Below are positions 30,655 to 40,406 of a stretch of DNA of 64,000 nt, piece after piece. The position numbers were made by a program, and so were the translations under genes. The stretch's first letter is position 1. Each line of letters opens with the position of its first letter. The notes beneath the pieces are model-generated. The model was not told where the DNA came from. It saw only the letters and a program-made list of their open reading frames with translations, and ran no database searches. This stretch comes from Halomonas colorata (GTDB taxonomy: Bacteria > Pseudomonadota > Gammaproteobacteria > Pseudomonadales > Halomonadaceae). Location: positions 19,535-83,534 of the forward strand of contig NZ_JABUZA010000015.1 of the NCBI RefSeq assembly GCF_014897985.1, written 5' to 3'.

Positions 30655-32417
30655 GTGCTGATCATCTCCCCGGGATTACGCAGGTAGTGGTTGATGATGC
30701 CATCGGCAGCTTTAAAGGCCAGCGCGCCTACCGTGCCGGTCGGGTTGTAGCCCGGGTTCTGCGGAAAGGCGGAGGCGCCCACCACAAACAGATTGGGCAC
30801 GTCCCACACCTGCAGGTACTTGTTGACCGAACTGGTACCCGGATCGGCGCCCATAACGAAGCCGCCAACCACATGCGAGGACTGATAGGGACGGCCATCC
30901 CAGGGTCCGACACGCGGGCTGGCTACGATCTCACGCGGATTCATGCGCCGGGCGATTTCGGCGGTCTTCTCGGTGACGTACTGCGCCATTCTGAGATCGT
31001 TGTCGGTGAAATCGAAGGTGATTCGCAGAAGCGGCCTGCCCAGCCGATCCCGGTACGTTGGGTCCAGCGATAGGTAGTTGTTAGGCGACGAATAGTTGCT
31101 CGCCTCGCAGCCGATCGACATCGTACTGGCGTAGTTATCGACCGTGGCACGCTTCCAGTTGGAGCCCCAGCGTGGCGTGCCCGGCGGCGTAGGGCGTGCC
31201 TGGATCGGTGTCGCGCCGATCGGTGTTACCCGGGTGCTGCCGCCGCCGAAAAAGCCAAGGCCCGAATGGTCGAAGTTATCGTTGTTAAACTCATCAATGC
31301 CCATGCCCACAGCGCCAGCGCCTATAAACGGGTTGAAATTCTTGTCATCGAAGAAGAGCTGCACGCTGTTGGCGGTCTGGTAGGCGTAGTTGCGCCCTGT
31401 GGTGCCTCGGCGGGTTGTCGGATCGTAGGCTTCACCAATGTTGGAGGTGAGCATCAGACGCACGTTTTCGAAGGTAAACGCAGCGATGACCACGATTTCG
31501 GCAGGCTGCTCCCACTGGCGACCGGCGGAGTCGACATAGACGATACCCGTGGCGCGGCGGCCGTCGGAGTCGGTAGTGACCCGCAGCACTTCGCAGTGGG
31601 TACGCGCTTCGAAGTTGTTCTTGCGAATCAGCGTCGGCAATACCGTGGTGATGGCGCTGGCCTTGGAGTAGTTGGCACAACCATAGTTGGTACAGAAGCC
31701 ACAGAAGGTACACGGCCCCATGGTGATGCCGAGCGGATTGGTGTAGGTCTCCGAAACCAGCGACGACGGCACCGGAAACGGCTGATAGCCCATTTCGCGT
31801 GCCGTTTCAGCGAATAGCGTCGGTGAGTAGGGCTGCCTGAGCGGCGGGGTTGGGTAGTCGCTTGAGCGCACGCCTTCAAACGGATTGCCGCCGGCCTGCT
31901 TGCCACTGACCAGATTACCCGCTCGTCCGGACGTACCTGCTATCTTCTCGAAGGCATCGTAAAACGGTTCCATCTCGCTCCAGTCGGTTCCCCAGTCTTG
32001 CAGGGAAAGTTCGTCGGGAATGGAGTTCGCCCCATAGCGCTCTTCCAGATGGCTGCGTAGTCGAAACTCTTCGGGCTGAAAACGAAACGTGATCCCCGCC
32101 CAGTGATTGCCCGCGCCGCCAGTGCCGTTGCCGGGATGAAACGAGCCCCACTTGCGCATCGGCAGCGCCGTCTGCGTCGGGTTGTTACGCAGGGTGATAG
32201 TGTTCTGTGCAGTGCGCAGCATCAATTCCTGGCGCTGCGAGTAACGTAGCTCATCGGTGACCGAGGCAATATTGAAATCCTTGGCCGTATCACGCCACGG
32301 GCCGCGCTCGACGCCCACAACGCTAAGCCCTGCATCGACAAGTTCGTTGGCGATAATCGCGCCGGCCCAGCCGAGCCCGACCACCACTGCATCAGTGGGA
32401 GGTAGTTTGGTTGCCAT
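30651..32417 (-). CDS. GMC-family flavoprotein subunit (gluconate 2-dehydrogenase type)
   Basis: This 588-aa FAD protein has the ADP-binding GLGWAG motif near the N-terminus and the GMC C-terminal segment SSHVVGGFVMGADPGTS ... NPGYNPTGTVGALA. It lacks its own signal peptide, so it is presumably exported by the Tat pathway attached to the small subunit. A four-cysteine cluster, Cys236, Cys239, Cys242 and Cys247 (CTFCGFCTNYGC), sits where related dehydrogenases bind an iron-sulfur cluster. The substrate may be gluconate, a keto-gluconate, a polyol or another sugar; sequence alone does not decide. Confidence 0.88.
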   Translation of the reverse strand: MATKLPPTDAVVVGLGWAGAIIANELVDAGLSVVGVERGPWRDTAKDFNIASVTDELRYSQRQELMLRTAQNTITLRNNPTQTALPMRKWGSFHPGNGTGGAGNHWAGITFRFQPEEFRLRSHLEERYGANSIPDELSLQDWGTDWSEMEPFYDAFEKIAGTSGRAGNLVSGKQAGGNPFEGVRSSDYPTPPLRQPYSPTLFAETAREMGYQPFPVPSSLVSETYTNPLGITMGPCTFCGFCTNYGCANYSKASAITTVLPTLIRKNNFEARTHCEVLRVTTDSDGRRATGIVYVDSAGRQWEQPAEIVVIAAFTFENVRLMLTSNIGEAYDPTTRRGTTGRNYAYQTANSVQLFFDDKNFNPFIGAGAVGMGIDEFNNDNFDHSGLGFFGGGSTRVTPIGATPIQARPTPPGTPRWGSNWKRATVDNYASTMSIGCEASNYSSPNNYLSLDPTYRDRLGRPLLRITFDFTDNDLRMAQYVTEKTAEIARRMNPREIVASPRVGPWDGRPYQSSHVVGGFVMGADPGTSSVNKYLQVWDVPNLFVVGASAFPQNPGYNPTGTVGALAFKAADGIINHYLRNPGEMIST

Positions 32418-32429
32418 ATCAATGTATCC

Positions 32430-33185
32430 CTACGCTTGCCAGTCAGGACGGCCGCCGATGCTTACCGGCTCAAATCCCAGATCTTCATTGTGTCGTTCAA
32501 CGTAATCGCGGTAGTCGTAGCGGGCACCGGGAAAGCCCAACATCTTCCAGGACACCATGTCACGATTACCACCGTAAAGCGGGTCGGCAAAGAATCCTTC
32601 CATGGTGTTCTGCAGCACGATCTCGAAAAATACCAGCGAGTCGATATCGTCGAGCTGAATTTCCTCTTCCTCCAGCTGAGCCAATATCTGATCGCGCGCC
32701 TCACCGCTTAGCTCAGCGAAGGTGGCGCCATGTTCGTTACGGCAGTGGTCGTTGAGTGCACCCAGCCCCAGGCGATAGCGCTGCTTGGGGGTCAAGGCAG
32801 ACTGGTCGCCCTGTTCCGGCGTGCCGTCCTGAAAAGGGCCGTGCATGTAGAGCCGCTCATAGCCGCCGTAGGCGCCGGCCAGTTGGCGGTCGATAAACAC
32901 CGCACAACCGGCATCCTTACCGCTCATGCTTAAATCATCGGCTGGAATCAAACGCTCGACGATGGCCTCGACCGTTACGGCTTCCTCATCGGTGAAAAAT
33001 TGCCAACCGGCGTCAGTATCGACCGGCGGCACGGCGTTATTGGCCAGGGGTTTCCACTCGGGCGTTCCTTTAACAGTCAGCGCCTGAACCGGGCTGGAAG
33101 CGCCGATTAAAAGCGCTGCCGAAGATCCCAGGAGTTCTCTTCGAGTCAGACCGCTAGGCTTAGCGGTATCGTTTTTATTGCTCAT
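32430..33185 (-). CDS. Gluconate 2-dehydrogenase subunit 3 family, Tat-exported small subunit
   Basis: This 251-aa protein matches the gluconate 2-dehydrogenase subunit 3 family (PF13618), with TDEEAVTVEAIVERLIPADDLSMSGKDAGCAVFIDRQLAG as core and a C-terminal DPLYGGNRDMVSWKMLGFPGARYDY. The N-terminus is a twin-arginine signal (LTRRELLGSSAALLIGAS). The start at ATG 33185 has AAGGGA upstream; upstream in-frame ATGs are rejected. It is the first gene of the small-subunit/GMC/cytochrome operon and likely carries the flavoprotein across the membrane by Tat. Confidence 0.9.
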   Translation of the reverse strand: MSNKNDTAKPSGLTRRELLGSSAALLIGASSPVQALTVKGTPEWKPLANNAVPPVDTDAGWQFFTDEEAVTVEAIVERLIPADDLSMSGKDAGCAVFIDRQLAGAYGGYERLYMHGPFQDGTPEQGDQSALTPKQRYRLGLGALNDHCRNEHGATFAELSGEARDQILAQLEEEEIQLDDIDSLVFFEIVLQNTMEGFFADPLYGGNRDMVSWKMLGFPGARYDYRDYVERHNEDLGFEPVSIGGRPDWQA

Positions 33186-33375
33186 CACGGTTCCCTTGAA
33201 TTGTCTTGACCCGCCTGCGGGAGCAGTTGAATGAGCGCGGGCCATTCCAGTCAGCGTACACATTCCGCTAAACCATATAACGTGCTAACTATTATTTAAA
33301 ACATAGGAGACGTGACAATTCATCGCAACATTAAAGCGGCATTTGGCGGGAGAAAGAGATACGCAAGACACCTTC

Positions 33376-33400
33376 AAGCGGCGTGGAAACAACGCCGCTT
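33376..33400. terminator. Possible terminator between EamA and dehydrogenase genes
   Basis: AAGCGGCG (33376-33383) pairs with CGCCGCTT (33393-33400). The T-rich side is on the plus strand, while the genes around it run on the minus strand, so its role is uncertain. Confidence 0.35.
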
Positions 33401-33404
33401 TAGC

Positions 33405-34304
33405 TTATTTTCGAAAAAGCCGCTTAAAACGTCGGCCTTCCAGGGCAGCAAGCGCCACCCCGCTCAACATTAGCGGCAGCGCCAACAGAAAACTGCTCGA
33501 TACCGGAATACCGAACAGCACCCAGTCAGCCGCTACCGGCCAAATTAGCGCGACGTACTCAAACGGTGCGAGCCGCGACGCTTCGGCGTAGCGTAACGCC
33601 AGGGTCATCGCAATATGCGCCGCCCCGCCAAACAGCCCCGAGAGCACCAAAAGCCCAAACGCCTTCGGGTCAAGTGCCGCCCACCCCAAGGGCAGCGTGG
33701 CCAGCCCCGCAAGTGCAGACACCAGAATAAAGTAAAAGGCGATAGACGCAGCGGTCTCGGTGCGCGAAATTCGCCTGACGGTGAGCAGCGCCCCCGCCGT
33801 TAGCAGCGCACTTAGCGCACCCAACGCATAGCCGGTCATCTGGCCACTTTCAGCGCTGGCATTAAGGCCAGGCAATACCAGCACCGCCATACCGGCAAGC
33901 GCCAGTACAATGGCGCCTGCTCGGAAGAACGAGAACTTCTCGCCCAATAGCAGCACTCCACCTACCGCCATAAACACCGGCGTTAGCTGAGCCAGCAGCG
34001 TTGCCTCTGCAACGGGCAGCAGGGCTACCGCTGCAAATGAAGCGAACATCGCTGCCGCTCCCAGCCCCGAGCGCAGCGCATGGCCCAGCGGGCGCCGTGT
34101 GCCCAGCCCGCCTGGAAACTCCCGACGAATCACCAGGAAAATCACAATGGGTAACAACGCAAACAGTGAGCGGAAGAACACCGACTGCCCCACCGGCACT
34201 TCATCACTCACCGCTTTAATGCACACCAGCATGCCGGTAAACAGCAGCCCGGAAAGGATTCTGAGCCAGATACCCAAGGCAGGTCTTTCTTGCAAGCTAT
34301 CCAT
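33405..34304 (-). CDS. EamA-family (DMT) inner-membrane exporter
   Basis: This 299-aa protein has ten predicted transmembrane helices arranged as two EamA repeats (about residues 10-145 and 155-290), typical of RhaT/RarD-like drug/metabolite transporters. Conserved features include FFRSLFALLPI after helix 2 and LLGEKFSFFRAGAIVLALAGM at the end of the first repeat. The substrate is unknown. It is on the same strand as, and downstream of, dnaJ, but a terminator separates them. Confidence 0.85.
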   Translation of the reverse strand: MDSLQERPALGIWLRILSGLLFTGMLVCIKAVSDEVPVGQSVFFRSLFALLPIVIFLVIRREFPGGLGTRRPLGHALRSGLGAAAMFASFAAVALLPVAEATLLAQLTPVFMAVGGVLLLGEKFSFFRAGAIVLALAGMAVLVLPGLNASAESGQMTGYALGALSALLTAGALLTVRRISRTETAASIAFYFILVSALAGLATLPLGWAALDPKAFGLLVLSGLFGGAAHIAMTLALRYAEASRLAPFEYVALIWPVAADWVLFGIPVSSSFLLALPLMLSGVALAALEGRRFKRLFRK

Positions 34305-34327
34305 TACGCTTTATGTTCCTTAAACGT

Positions 34328-34353
34328 CAAAAACCCCCGGCCTGAGCCGAGGG
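34328..34353 (-). terminator. Terminator after dnaJ
   Basis: On the minus strand CCCTCGGC pairs with GCCGGGGG through one wobble, followed by TTTTTG. It lies about 35 bp past the dnaJ stop. Confidence 0.85.
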
Positions 34354-34387
34354 TCTACGGAACCTAACGCTTACCACTACGTCAGGA

Positions 34388-35542
34388 TCAAGGCTTCATC
34401 TCTTCAAAAAATTTCTTCACGCTATCGAAGAAGCCGGTTTTCTTGGGTGAGTGGCTGTGGCTATTGCTGCCTTCCAGGCTTTCCTGGAATTTGCGCAGCA
34501 GGTCGCGCTGCTCATCGCCGAGGTTGACCGGGGTTTCGATGACGACTTTACAGAGCAAGTCACCCGGGGCGCCGCCGCGAACCGGTTTCACACCTTTACC
34601 GCGCAGGCGGAAGAGCTTGCCGGTTTGGGTTTCGGGCGGAATTTTGAGCTTCACACGGCCATCGAGCGTAGGTACTTCAAGCTCGCCACCGAGGGCTGCA
34701 TCCACAAAATTGATCGGCACGTCGCAGTGCAGGTTCTTACCATCGCGCTGGAAGATATGGTGCGCTTTGATAGAGACCTGAACGTACAGATCGCCCGCTG
34801 GGCCACCGTTAACGCCGCTTTCACCTTCGCCGTTCAGACGAATACGATCACCGGTATCGACACCCGGCGGAATCTTCACGGATAGCGTACGCGTTTCACG
34901 CACCCGACCTTCGCCGTTACATTTGTGGCACGGCACTTTGATGTGCTGGCCGCTGCCGTGACAGGTCGGGCAGGTTTGCTGTACCGCGAAGAAGCCCTGC
35001 TGCATGCGCACCTGGCCGTGGCCGTGGCACGTGGGGCAGGTTTCCTTGGTTGAACCAGGCTCGGCGCCTTCGCCATCACACCGGTCGCACTCAATATGGC
35101 GCGGCACACGGATATCGACCGTGGTACCGGCCACCGCGCTTTCCAGATCAAGCTCCAGGTTATAGCGCAGATCCGAGCCACGAGCGGGTGCATTAGGGCC
35201 ACGACGACGGCCGCCGCCACCCCCGAAGATATCGCCAAATACATCGCCGAAGATGTCGCTAAAGTCGCCAGCGCCACCCCCACCAAAACCACCGCCGCCG
35301 AAGCCGCCGCCCTGGCCATCCACACCCGCATGACCAAATTGATCATAGGCCGCGCGCTTCTCGCCGTCGCTTAAGACTTCGTAAGCTTCCGACACTTCAC
35401 GGAATTTTTCCGCGGAAGTGTTATCGTCTGGGTTTCGATCAGGGTGAAATTTCTGCGCCAGGCGGCGGTAGGCCTTTTTGATCTCTTTCTGATCAGCCCC
35501 TTTATCGACACCCAGGACTTCGTAATAATCGCGTTTGGACAT
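34388..35542 (-). CDS. dnaJ: Chaperone protein DnaJ
   Basis: DnaJ is the Hsp40 co-chaperone that delivers substrates to DnaK and stimulates its ATPase. The 384-aa protein has the J domain with the HPD motif ([12 protein letters not shown]), a Gly/Phe-rich linker ([12 protein letters not shown]), four zinc-binding CxxCxGxG repeats starting CDRCDGEGA, and C-terminal substrate domains. AGGAGG lies 10 nt before the ATG. It is the last gene of grpE-dnaK-dnaJ; its 147-bp gap from dnaK holds a hairpin at about 35638-35662. Confidence 0.98.
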   Translation of the reverse strand: MSKRDYYEVLGVDKGADQKEIKKAYRRLAQKFHPDRNPDDNTSAEKFREVSEAYEVLSDGEKRAAYDQFGHAGVDGQGGGFGGGGFGGGGAGDFSDIFGDVFGDIFGGGGGRRRGPNAPARGSDLRYNLELDLESAVAGTTVDIRVPRHIECDRCDGEGAEPGSTKETCPTCHGHGQVRMQQGFFAVQQTCPTCHGSGQHIKVPCHKCNGEGRVRETRTLSVKIPPGVDTGDRIRLNGEGESGVNGGPAGDLYVQVSIKAHHIFQRDGKNLHCDVPINFVDAALGGELEVPTLDGRVKLKIPPETQTGKLFRLRGKGVKPVRGGAPGDLLCKVVIETPVNLGDEQRDLLRKFQESLEGSNSHSHSPKKTGFFDSVKKFFEEMKP

Positions 35543-35592
35543 GGGTCCTACGCCTCCTGGTTAGCTATGCACTTAACGGCACATTTACATTG

Positions 35593-35623
35593 ACTACGTG
35601 CGCGTCTAACTATGTGCGTCTTA
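35593..35623. repeat. Two degenerate 15-16 bp tandem units between dnaK and dnaJ
   Basis: ACTACGTGCGCGTCTA (35593-35608) is followed by ACTATGTGCGTCTTA (35609-35623), alike apart from two substitutions and a one-base gap. Confidence 0.55.
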
Positions 35624-35689
35624 GCCGCGGAAACAGCAACGCGGGAGGTATCCCCCCGCGTTATCTTCTTCCTTGGCAGAAAGAGAATC

Positions 35690-37621
35690 TTACTGTTTTT
35701 TGTCGTCGTTGACTTCTTCGTACTCGGCGTCAACCACGTCGTCTTCCGGCTTGGCGCTGGCGTTATCAGCACCTTCACCGCCTTCCTGCTGAGCGGCTTC
35801 AGCCTGCTCTGCGTACATCTTCTGAGCCAGCTGACCAGACGCTTCGGTCAGTGCATCCAGTTTCTGCTGAATGTTGTCCGTGTCATCAGTTTTGACGGCT
35901 TCTTCCAGCTCGCTGATCGCAGTCTCAATGGCCTGTTTCTCATCATCCGTCGCTTTGTCGCCCGCTTCCTGCACGGTTTTGCGCGTCGCGTGGATCATGC
36001 CGTCAGCCTGGTTACGCAACTGTACCAGCGCTTCGAATTTTTTATCTTCGTCAGCGTGGGCTTCAGCGTCGCGTACCATTTGATCGATCTCTTCATCCGA
36101 CAGACCGCTGGACGCTTTAATGACAATCGACTGCTCTTTACCGGTCGCCTTGTCTTTAGCTGAAACGTTCAGAATACCGTTGGCATCCAGGTCAAACGCC
36201 ACTTCGATCTGCGGAACACCGCGCGGTGCCGGGGGCAGATCGCTCAGGTCAAAACGACCCAGCGATTTGTTCTGCGCCACTTGCTTACGCTCACCCTGGG
36301 CGACGTGAATGGTCACGGCCGTCTGGTTGTCATCCGCGGTAGAGAAGGTTTGGGTCTTCTTCGTCGGGATGGTGGTGTTCTTCTCGATCAGCGGCGTCAT
36401 CACGCCACCCAGGGTTTCGATACCCAGAGTCAGCGGGGTAACGTCAAGCAGCAGTACGTCTTTTACGTCGCCGCCCAGTACGCCACCTTGAATCGCTGCG
36501 CCTACGGCAACCGCTTCGTCAGGGTTAACGTCTTTACGCGCTTCTTTACCGAAGAAGTCAGCGGCTTTCTTCTGCACCATCGGCATACGTGTCTGGCCAC
36601 CGACCAGAATCACTTCGTCGATTTCAGAGGCAGATAAGCCAGCATCTTTCAGAGCCATTTTGCAAGGCTCGAGCGAGCGCTGAACCAGCTCTTCTACCAG
36701 CGACTCAAGCTTGGCACGGGTCACCTTGACGTTAAGGTGTTTCGGGCCAGTGTTGTCGGCAGTAATGTAGGGCAGGTTAACGTCGGTCTGCTGGGCGCTG
36801 GAAAGCTCGATCTTGGCTTTCTCGGCCGCTTCTTTCAGACGCTGCATGGCCAGGTTGTCGCCAGACAGGTCGATACCGCTGTCAGACTTGAACTGGTCAA
36901 CCAGGTAGTTGATCAGCGCCAAATCGAAATCTTCACCGCCCAGGAAGGTGTCGCCGTTGGTGGCGAGTACTTCAAACTGAGTTTCGCCTTCAACGTCGGC
37001 GATTTCGATGATGGAGATATCGAACGTACCGCCGCCTAGGTCATAAACCGCGATGGTTTTGTCGCCGCGTGACTTGTCCATACCGTAGGCAAGCGCTGCT
37101 GCGGTCGGCTCGTTGATAATACGCTTGACGTCCAGACCCGCAATGCGACCAGCATCTTTGGTCGCCTGGCGCTGGCTGTCATTGAAGTAAGCCGGTACGG
37201 TGATAACCGCTTCCGTTACCGCTTCACCGAGATAGTCTTCGGCGGTTTTCTTCATTTTCTTCAGCACTTCCGCGCTTACCTGCGGCGGTGCCATTTTTTT
37301 GCCTTTGACTTCTACCCACGCATCACCGTTGTCGGCTTCAGCGATCTTGTAAGGCACCATCTTGATATCTTTTTGAACGACGTCGTCTTTGAAGCGACGG
37401 CCGATCAGACGTTTGATGGCGTAAAGCGTATTCTCTGGGTTGGTAACCGCCTGACGCTTAGCGGCCTGGCCTACCAGGGTTTCGCCATCATCGGTGTAAG
37501 CGATAATGGAAGGCGTGGTGCGGCCGCCTTCAGCATTTTCGATAACTTTAGCACTGTCACCATCAAGTACTGCCACACAAGAGTTGGTAGTACCTAGGTC
37601 AATACCAATAATGCGTCCCAT
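35690..37621 (-). CDS. dnaK: Chaperone protein DnaK (Hsp70)
   Basis: DnaK is the ATP-dependent Hsp70 chaperone. The 643-aa protein starts with the phosphate-1 motif [14 protein letters not shown], carries the [10 protein letters not shown] phosphate-2 motif, the linker [15 protein letters not shown] and the beta-sandwich substrate domain, and ends in an acidic tail ([17 protein letters not shown]) typical of proteobacterial DnaK. GAGG lies 8 nt before the ATG. A sigma-32 promoter and a perfect 16-bp palindrome lie in its leader. Confidence 0.99.
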   Translation of the reverse strand: MGRIIGIDLGTTNSCVAVLDGDSAKVIENAEGGRTTPSIIAYTDDGETLVGQAAKRQAVTNPENTLYAIKRLIGRRFKDDVVQKDIKMVPYKIAEADNGDAWVEVKGKKMAPPQVSAEVLKKMKKTAEDYLGEAVTEAVITVPAYFNDSQRQATKDAGRIAGLDVKRIINEPTAAALAYGMDKSRGDKTIAVYDLGGGTFDISIIEIADVEGETQFEVLATNGDTFLGGEDFDLALINYLVDQFKSDSGIDLSGDNLAMQRLKEAAEKAKIELSSAQQTDVNLPYITADNTGPKHLNVKVTRAKLESLVEELVQRSLEPCKMALKDAGLSASEIDEVILVGGQTRMPMVQKKAADFFGKEARKDVNPDEAVAVGAAIQGGVLGGDVKDVLLLDVTPLTLGIETLGGVMTPLIEKNTTIPTKKTQTFSTADDNQTAVTIHVAQGERKQVAQNKSLGRFDLSDLPPAPRGVPQIEVAFDLDANGILNVSAKDKATGKEQSIVIKASSGLSDEEIDQMVRDAEAHADEDKKFEALVQLRNQADGMIHATRKTVQEAGDKATDDEKQAIETAISELEEAVKTDDTDNIQQKLDALTEASGQLAQKMYAEQAEAAQQEGGEGADNASAKPEDDVVDAEYEEVNDDKKQ

Positions 37622-37663
37622 AGCAAAAACCTCGAATTCAGTTGTCTCAATACTTAAAACGTT

Positions 37664-37679
37664 TGCGGGAATTCCCGCA
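37664..37679. repeat. Perfect 16-bp palindrome in the dnaK leader
   Basis: TGCGGGAATTCCCGCA is its own complement, lying between the sigma-32 promoter and dnaK. It could be a protein-binding site or an RNA hairpin; it is not a CIRCE element. Confidence 0.6.
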
Positions 37680-37691
37680 GGGTTGGCCTTT

Positions 37692-37719
37692 ATCTGGGGG
37701 CCGCCAGTAACTTTTCAAG
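37692..37719 (-). promoter_or_regulatory. Sigma-32 promoter upstream of dnaK
   Basis: On the minus strand, -35 CTTGAA (37714-37719, exact consensus) and -10 CCCCAGAT (37692-37699, consensus CCCCATnT) are spaced by 14 bp, about 70 bp before dnaK. Confidence 0.8.
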
Positions 37720-37750
37720 GGCTTTTTTTGCGCTTTTAGCCACTCAAGGC

Positions 37751-38380
37751 TTAATTTGCCTTCTGGCTGACCACCACCATCGCCGGGCGAACCAAACGGC
37801 CGTTGAGCAGATAACCTTTCTGCATCACATCCATTACGGTGTTCGGCTCAAGCTCGGGATTGGGTACCATGGCCATAGCCTCGTGCACCTGGGGGTCGAA
37901 GGGCTCGCCCTGAGGCTCAATGCTTTCAACGCCAAAGCGGTTAAGCACGTCGAGCTGCATTTTCAGCGTCATGGAAACACCTTCGCGGTGTACATCAGAG
38001 GCGCCGTCCTGCATGGACTCAAGAGCCTTTTCCAGACTATCCACCACGGGCAGCAGGTCCTTGACGAACTTTTCCAGGGCGAATTTGCGCGCTTTATCCG
38101 CTTCCTGCTCGGCACGACGGCGAACATTCTGCGCTTCGGCAGCCGCGCGTAGCGCCTGATCCTTGGCTTCAGAAAGGCTCTGTTCAAGCTCTTCCACCTG
38201 AGCGGCCAGCACTTCGGCTTCGGGGTTGCTCAGGCTACCTTCAAGCGGCGCTTCATCATTGATCAGCCCCTCAAGTTCGCCGTCGATCAGGCGTTCTTCA
38301 ACGTTTTGATCCGTCATTTCGGCCTCTTGCTCTTGGCGGGCCAGCTCGTCATCTAACGGAGTTTGCGGTTCTTTTGCCAT
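37751..38380 (-). CDS. grpE: Nucleotide exchange factor GrpE
   Basis: GrpE releases ADP from DnaK. The 209-aa protein has an acidic, Gln/Glu-rich N-terminus (about 1-60), the long coiled coil rich in Ala/Glu ([42 protein letters not shown] is split here only for description by position 60-105) and the C-terminal beta domain ending [23 protein letters not shown] precedes the ATG. It leads the grpE-dnaK-dnaJ cluster behind a sigma-32 promoter and is divergent from recN, as in several gammaproteobacteria. Confidence 0.97.
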   Translation of the reverse strand: MAKEPQTPLDDELARQEQEAEMTDQNVEERLIDGELEGLINDEAPLEGSLSNPEAEVLAAQVEELEQSLSEAKDQALRAAAEAQNVRRRAEQEADKARKFALEKFVKDLLPVVDSLEKALESMQDGASDVHREGVSMTLKMQLDVLNRFGVESIEPQGEPFDPQVHEAMAMVPNPELEPNTVMDVMQKGYLLNGRLVRPAMVVVSQKAN

Positions 38381-38488
38381 GCCATGCTCCTAAAAAATGC
38401 GGCGGGGCCTTACTACAGGGCCCTGCAATGCCGATAGAAAAGCTTTCACTAAAGCGCTTATAAAAAGTTTTAAATACGTCTGCACGCT

Positions 38489-38516
38489 ATATGGGGGCCA
38501 TAAAAGCCATCTCAAG
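38489..38516 (-). promoter_or_regulatory. Sigma-32 promoter upstream of grpE
   Basis: On the minus strand, -35 CTTGAG (38511-38516) and -10 CCCCATAT (38489-38496) are spaced by 14 bp. Both elements match the heat-shock consensus (CTTGAA / CCCCATnT) with one mismatch in total. Confidence 0.88.
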
Positions 38517-38524
38517 AGGGGGCA

Positions 38525-38560
38525 TTGAAGTGAGTTATCGACTACTGTATAAAACAACAA
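38525..38560 (+). promoter_or_regulatory. recN promoter with overlapping LexA-like site
   Basis: -35 TTGAAG (38525-38530) and -10 TATAAA (38548-38553) have 17-bp spacing. A LexA-like CTGT-N8-ACAA (38545-38560; consensus CTGT-N8-ACAG) covers the -10, as expected for SOS repression of recN. Confidence 0.7.
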
Positions 38561-38609
38561 CCATTGGATAAGTATCCAGCTTCTGCGTCGCACCGCCTCA
38601 GGGGGCCTC

Positions 38610-40283
38610 ATGCTTACTCAGCTAGCGATTCAAGATTACGCCATTGTCGACCGCCTTGAGCTTGACCTGACCCACGGCATGACCGCCATCACTGGGGAAA
38701 CAGGTGCCGGCAAATCCATCCTGCTAGGGGCCCTTGGCCTGTGCCTTGGCGAACGCGCTGATGCGGGCAGTGTGCGCCACGGGCGTGAGCGCACCGATCT
38801 TTCTGCGCGCTTTGATATTCAGCGCCTGCCCGCGGCTGTCGAATGGCTGGCCGCTCGCGAACTGCCCACAGACGAGTGTCTGCTGCGCCGTGTGGTGACG
38901 GCAAGCGGGCGCTCAAAAGCATGGATTAACGGCCAGCCTGCAACGATCACCGACCTAAAATCCCTCGGCGAGCAGTTGATTCAGATACATGGTCAGCACG
39001 CTCATCAGGCGTTGATGCGCGAAGAAGTGCACCTGGCCCTGCTGGACGACTACGCTGGTTTGCATGAAGCGCGCAGCAAGCTATCAGAGACCTACCGCGA
39101 ATGGCGCACCGCCCGGCGGCGGCTTAAAAAACTCAGTGAAGAAGGTAGCGAGGTAGAGGCCAAGCGCCAACTGTTGCGCTACCAGTTAGAAGAGCTGGAC
39201 CAGTTAAGCCTCGGCGAAAGCGAACTGCAGACGCTGGAAGAAGAGCAGCAAACGCTTGCCCACGCCGAAGAAACCCTGCGTGAAACGCAGCTTGCTGCCG
39301 ACTGCTGCGCAAGCGACGACGGCGGCGCGCTGTCACTTCTCAATCAGGCCTATGCCCACTTGAGCGCCCTACCGGGTAGCGATAAAGGCATGCTGGCCAA
39401 TACGCTTGCCATGCTGGGCGATGCGCGTATTCAAGTGGAAGAAGCCGCCAGCGAGCTGCACCGCTTTGCCAGCACCACTGAGCTTGACCCTGAGCGTTTA
39501 GCCTGGGTGGACGAGCGTCTGGCCGATATCCATCGCGTAGCGCGTAAGCATCACGTGGCGCCAGAAGAAGTCTGCACGTTGCATACAGAACTTCAGCAGG
39601 AAGTGGCTCAGCTAGAAGCCAGCGATGATGACCTTGAGGCGCTGGGCAACCAGGTGGCCGAGTGCCGTGAACGCTACCGCAGCGACGCGAAGAAGATCAG
39701 CGAGGCCCGCCAAAAGGCAGCCCTGCGCCTAGGTAAGGAAGTACAGCAACAGTTGGCTTTCTTGGCGATGGGTAAGGCACGCTTTGAGGTGGCGGTTTCC
39801 GCTCGTGAAACGCCGACACCTGAAGGCCTGGATAGCGTGCAGTTTTTAATTAGCGCCAACCCAGGCCAGCCTGCACGCCCGTTAGCCAAGGTTGCCTCTG
39901 GGGGTGAGCTTTCGCGCATTAGCTTGGCGATTCAAGTGGTAGCAGCCTCACACTCGACCATTCCAAGCCTGGTATTTGATGAAGTGGATGTGGGCATTTC
40001 AGGTGCCACGGCGGAAATCGTCGGTCAGTTGCTGCGCAAGCTGGGCGAAAATGGTCAGGTAATGACCGTCACACACTTACCCCAAGTGGCGGCCCAAGCG
40101 CATCAACATTTGCATATAGAAAAGCATGCCAAACGCGATACCACCCTTACCCACATGGCGTTACTCGACGAGCGTGGCCGCATCAGCGAGCTTGCCCGTA
40201 TGCTGGGCGGGGTGAAGCTTTCCGACCAAACGCTGGCGCACGCTCGCGAAATGCTGCATGCCAGCCAGCGCCCACCGCATTAA
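38610..40283 (+). CDS. recN: DNA repair protein RecN
   Basis: RecN is an SMC-like ATPase recruited to double-strand breaks and strongly SOS-induced in E. coli. The 557-aa protein has Walker A GETGAGKS near the N-terminus, coiled-coil arms rich in Glu/Gln/Arg through the middle, and the C-terminal ABC signature (ASGGELSRISLAIQ) followed by Walker B LVFDEVDVGISG and the LPQVAAQAHQH switch region. AGGGGG precedes the ATG. It converges on fur. Confidence 0.97.
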   Translation: MLTQLAIQDYAIVDRLELDLTHGMTAITGETGAGKSILLGALGLCLGERADAGSVRHGRERTDLSARFDIQRLPAAVEWLAARELPTDECLLRRVVTASGRSKAWINGQPATITDLKSLGEQLIQIHGQHAHQALMREEVHLALLDDYAGLHEARSKLSETYREWRTARRRLKKLSEEGSEVEAKRQLLRYQLEELDQLSLGESELQTLEEEQQTLAHAEETLRETQLAADCCASDDGGALSLLNQAYAHLSALPGSDKGMLANTLAMLGDARIQVEEAASELHRFASTTELDPERLAWVDERLADIHRVARKHHVAPEEVCTLHTELQQEVAQLEASDDDLEALGNQVAECRERYRSDAKKISEARQKAALRLGKEVQQQLAFLAMGKARFEVAVSARETPTPEGLDSVQFLISANPGQPARPLAKVASGGELSRISLAIQVVAASHSTIPSLVFDEVDVGISGATAEIVGQLLRKLGENGQVMTVTHLPQVAAQAHQHLHIEKHAKRDTTLTHMALLDERGRISELARMLGGVKLSDQTLAHAREMLHASQRPPH

Positions 40284-40318
40284 TCGCACCTGCCTCATCG
40301 ATAATTATTAGCCACGCA

Positions 40319-40369
40319 AAACACCCCCATTCCGCTTCCTGTCTAAACAGGGGCAGCATGGGGGTTTTA
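40319..40369. terminator. Bidirectional terminator between recN and fur
   Basis: ACCCCCAT (40323-40330) pairs with ATGGGGGT (40358-40365), enclosing a smaller CCTGT/ACAGG hairpin. A and T runs flank it on the two sides. Confidence 0.85.
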
Positions 40370-40406
40370 GGCTGTGGCTAAAAAATAGCTGGCTGGGATT
40401 AGCCGT

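Noticed and set aside
31266..31817. 183-codon plus-strand open frame antisense to the GMC subunit
   Set aside because: It shadows conserved GMC coding sequence and has no recognisable domain or ribosome binding site.
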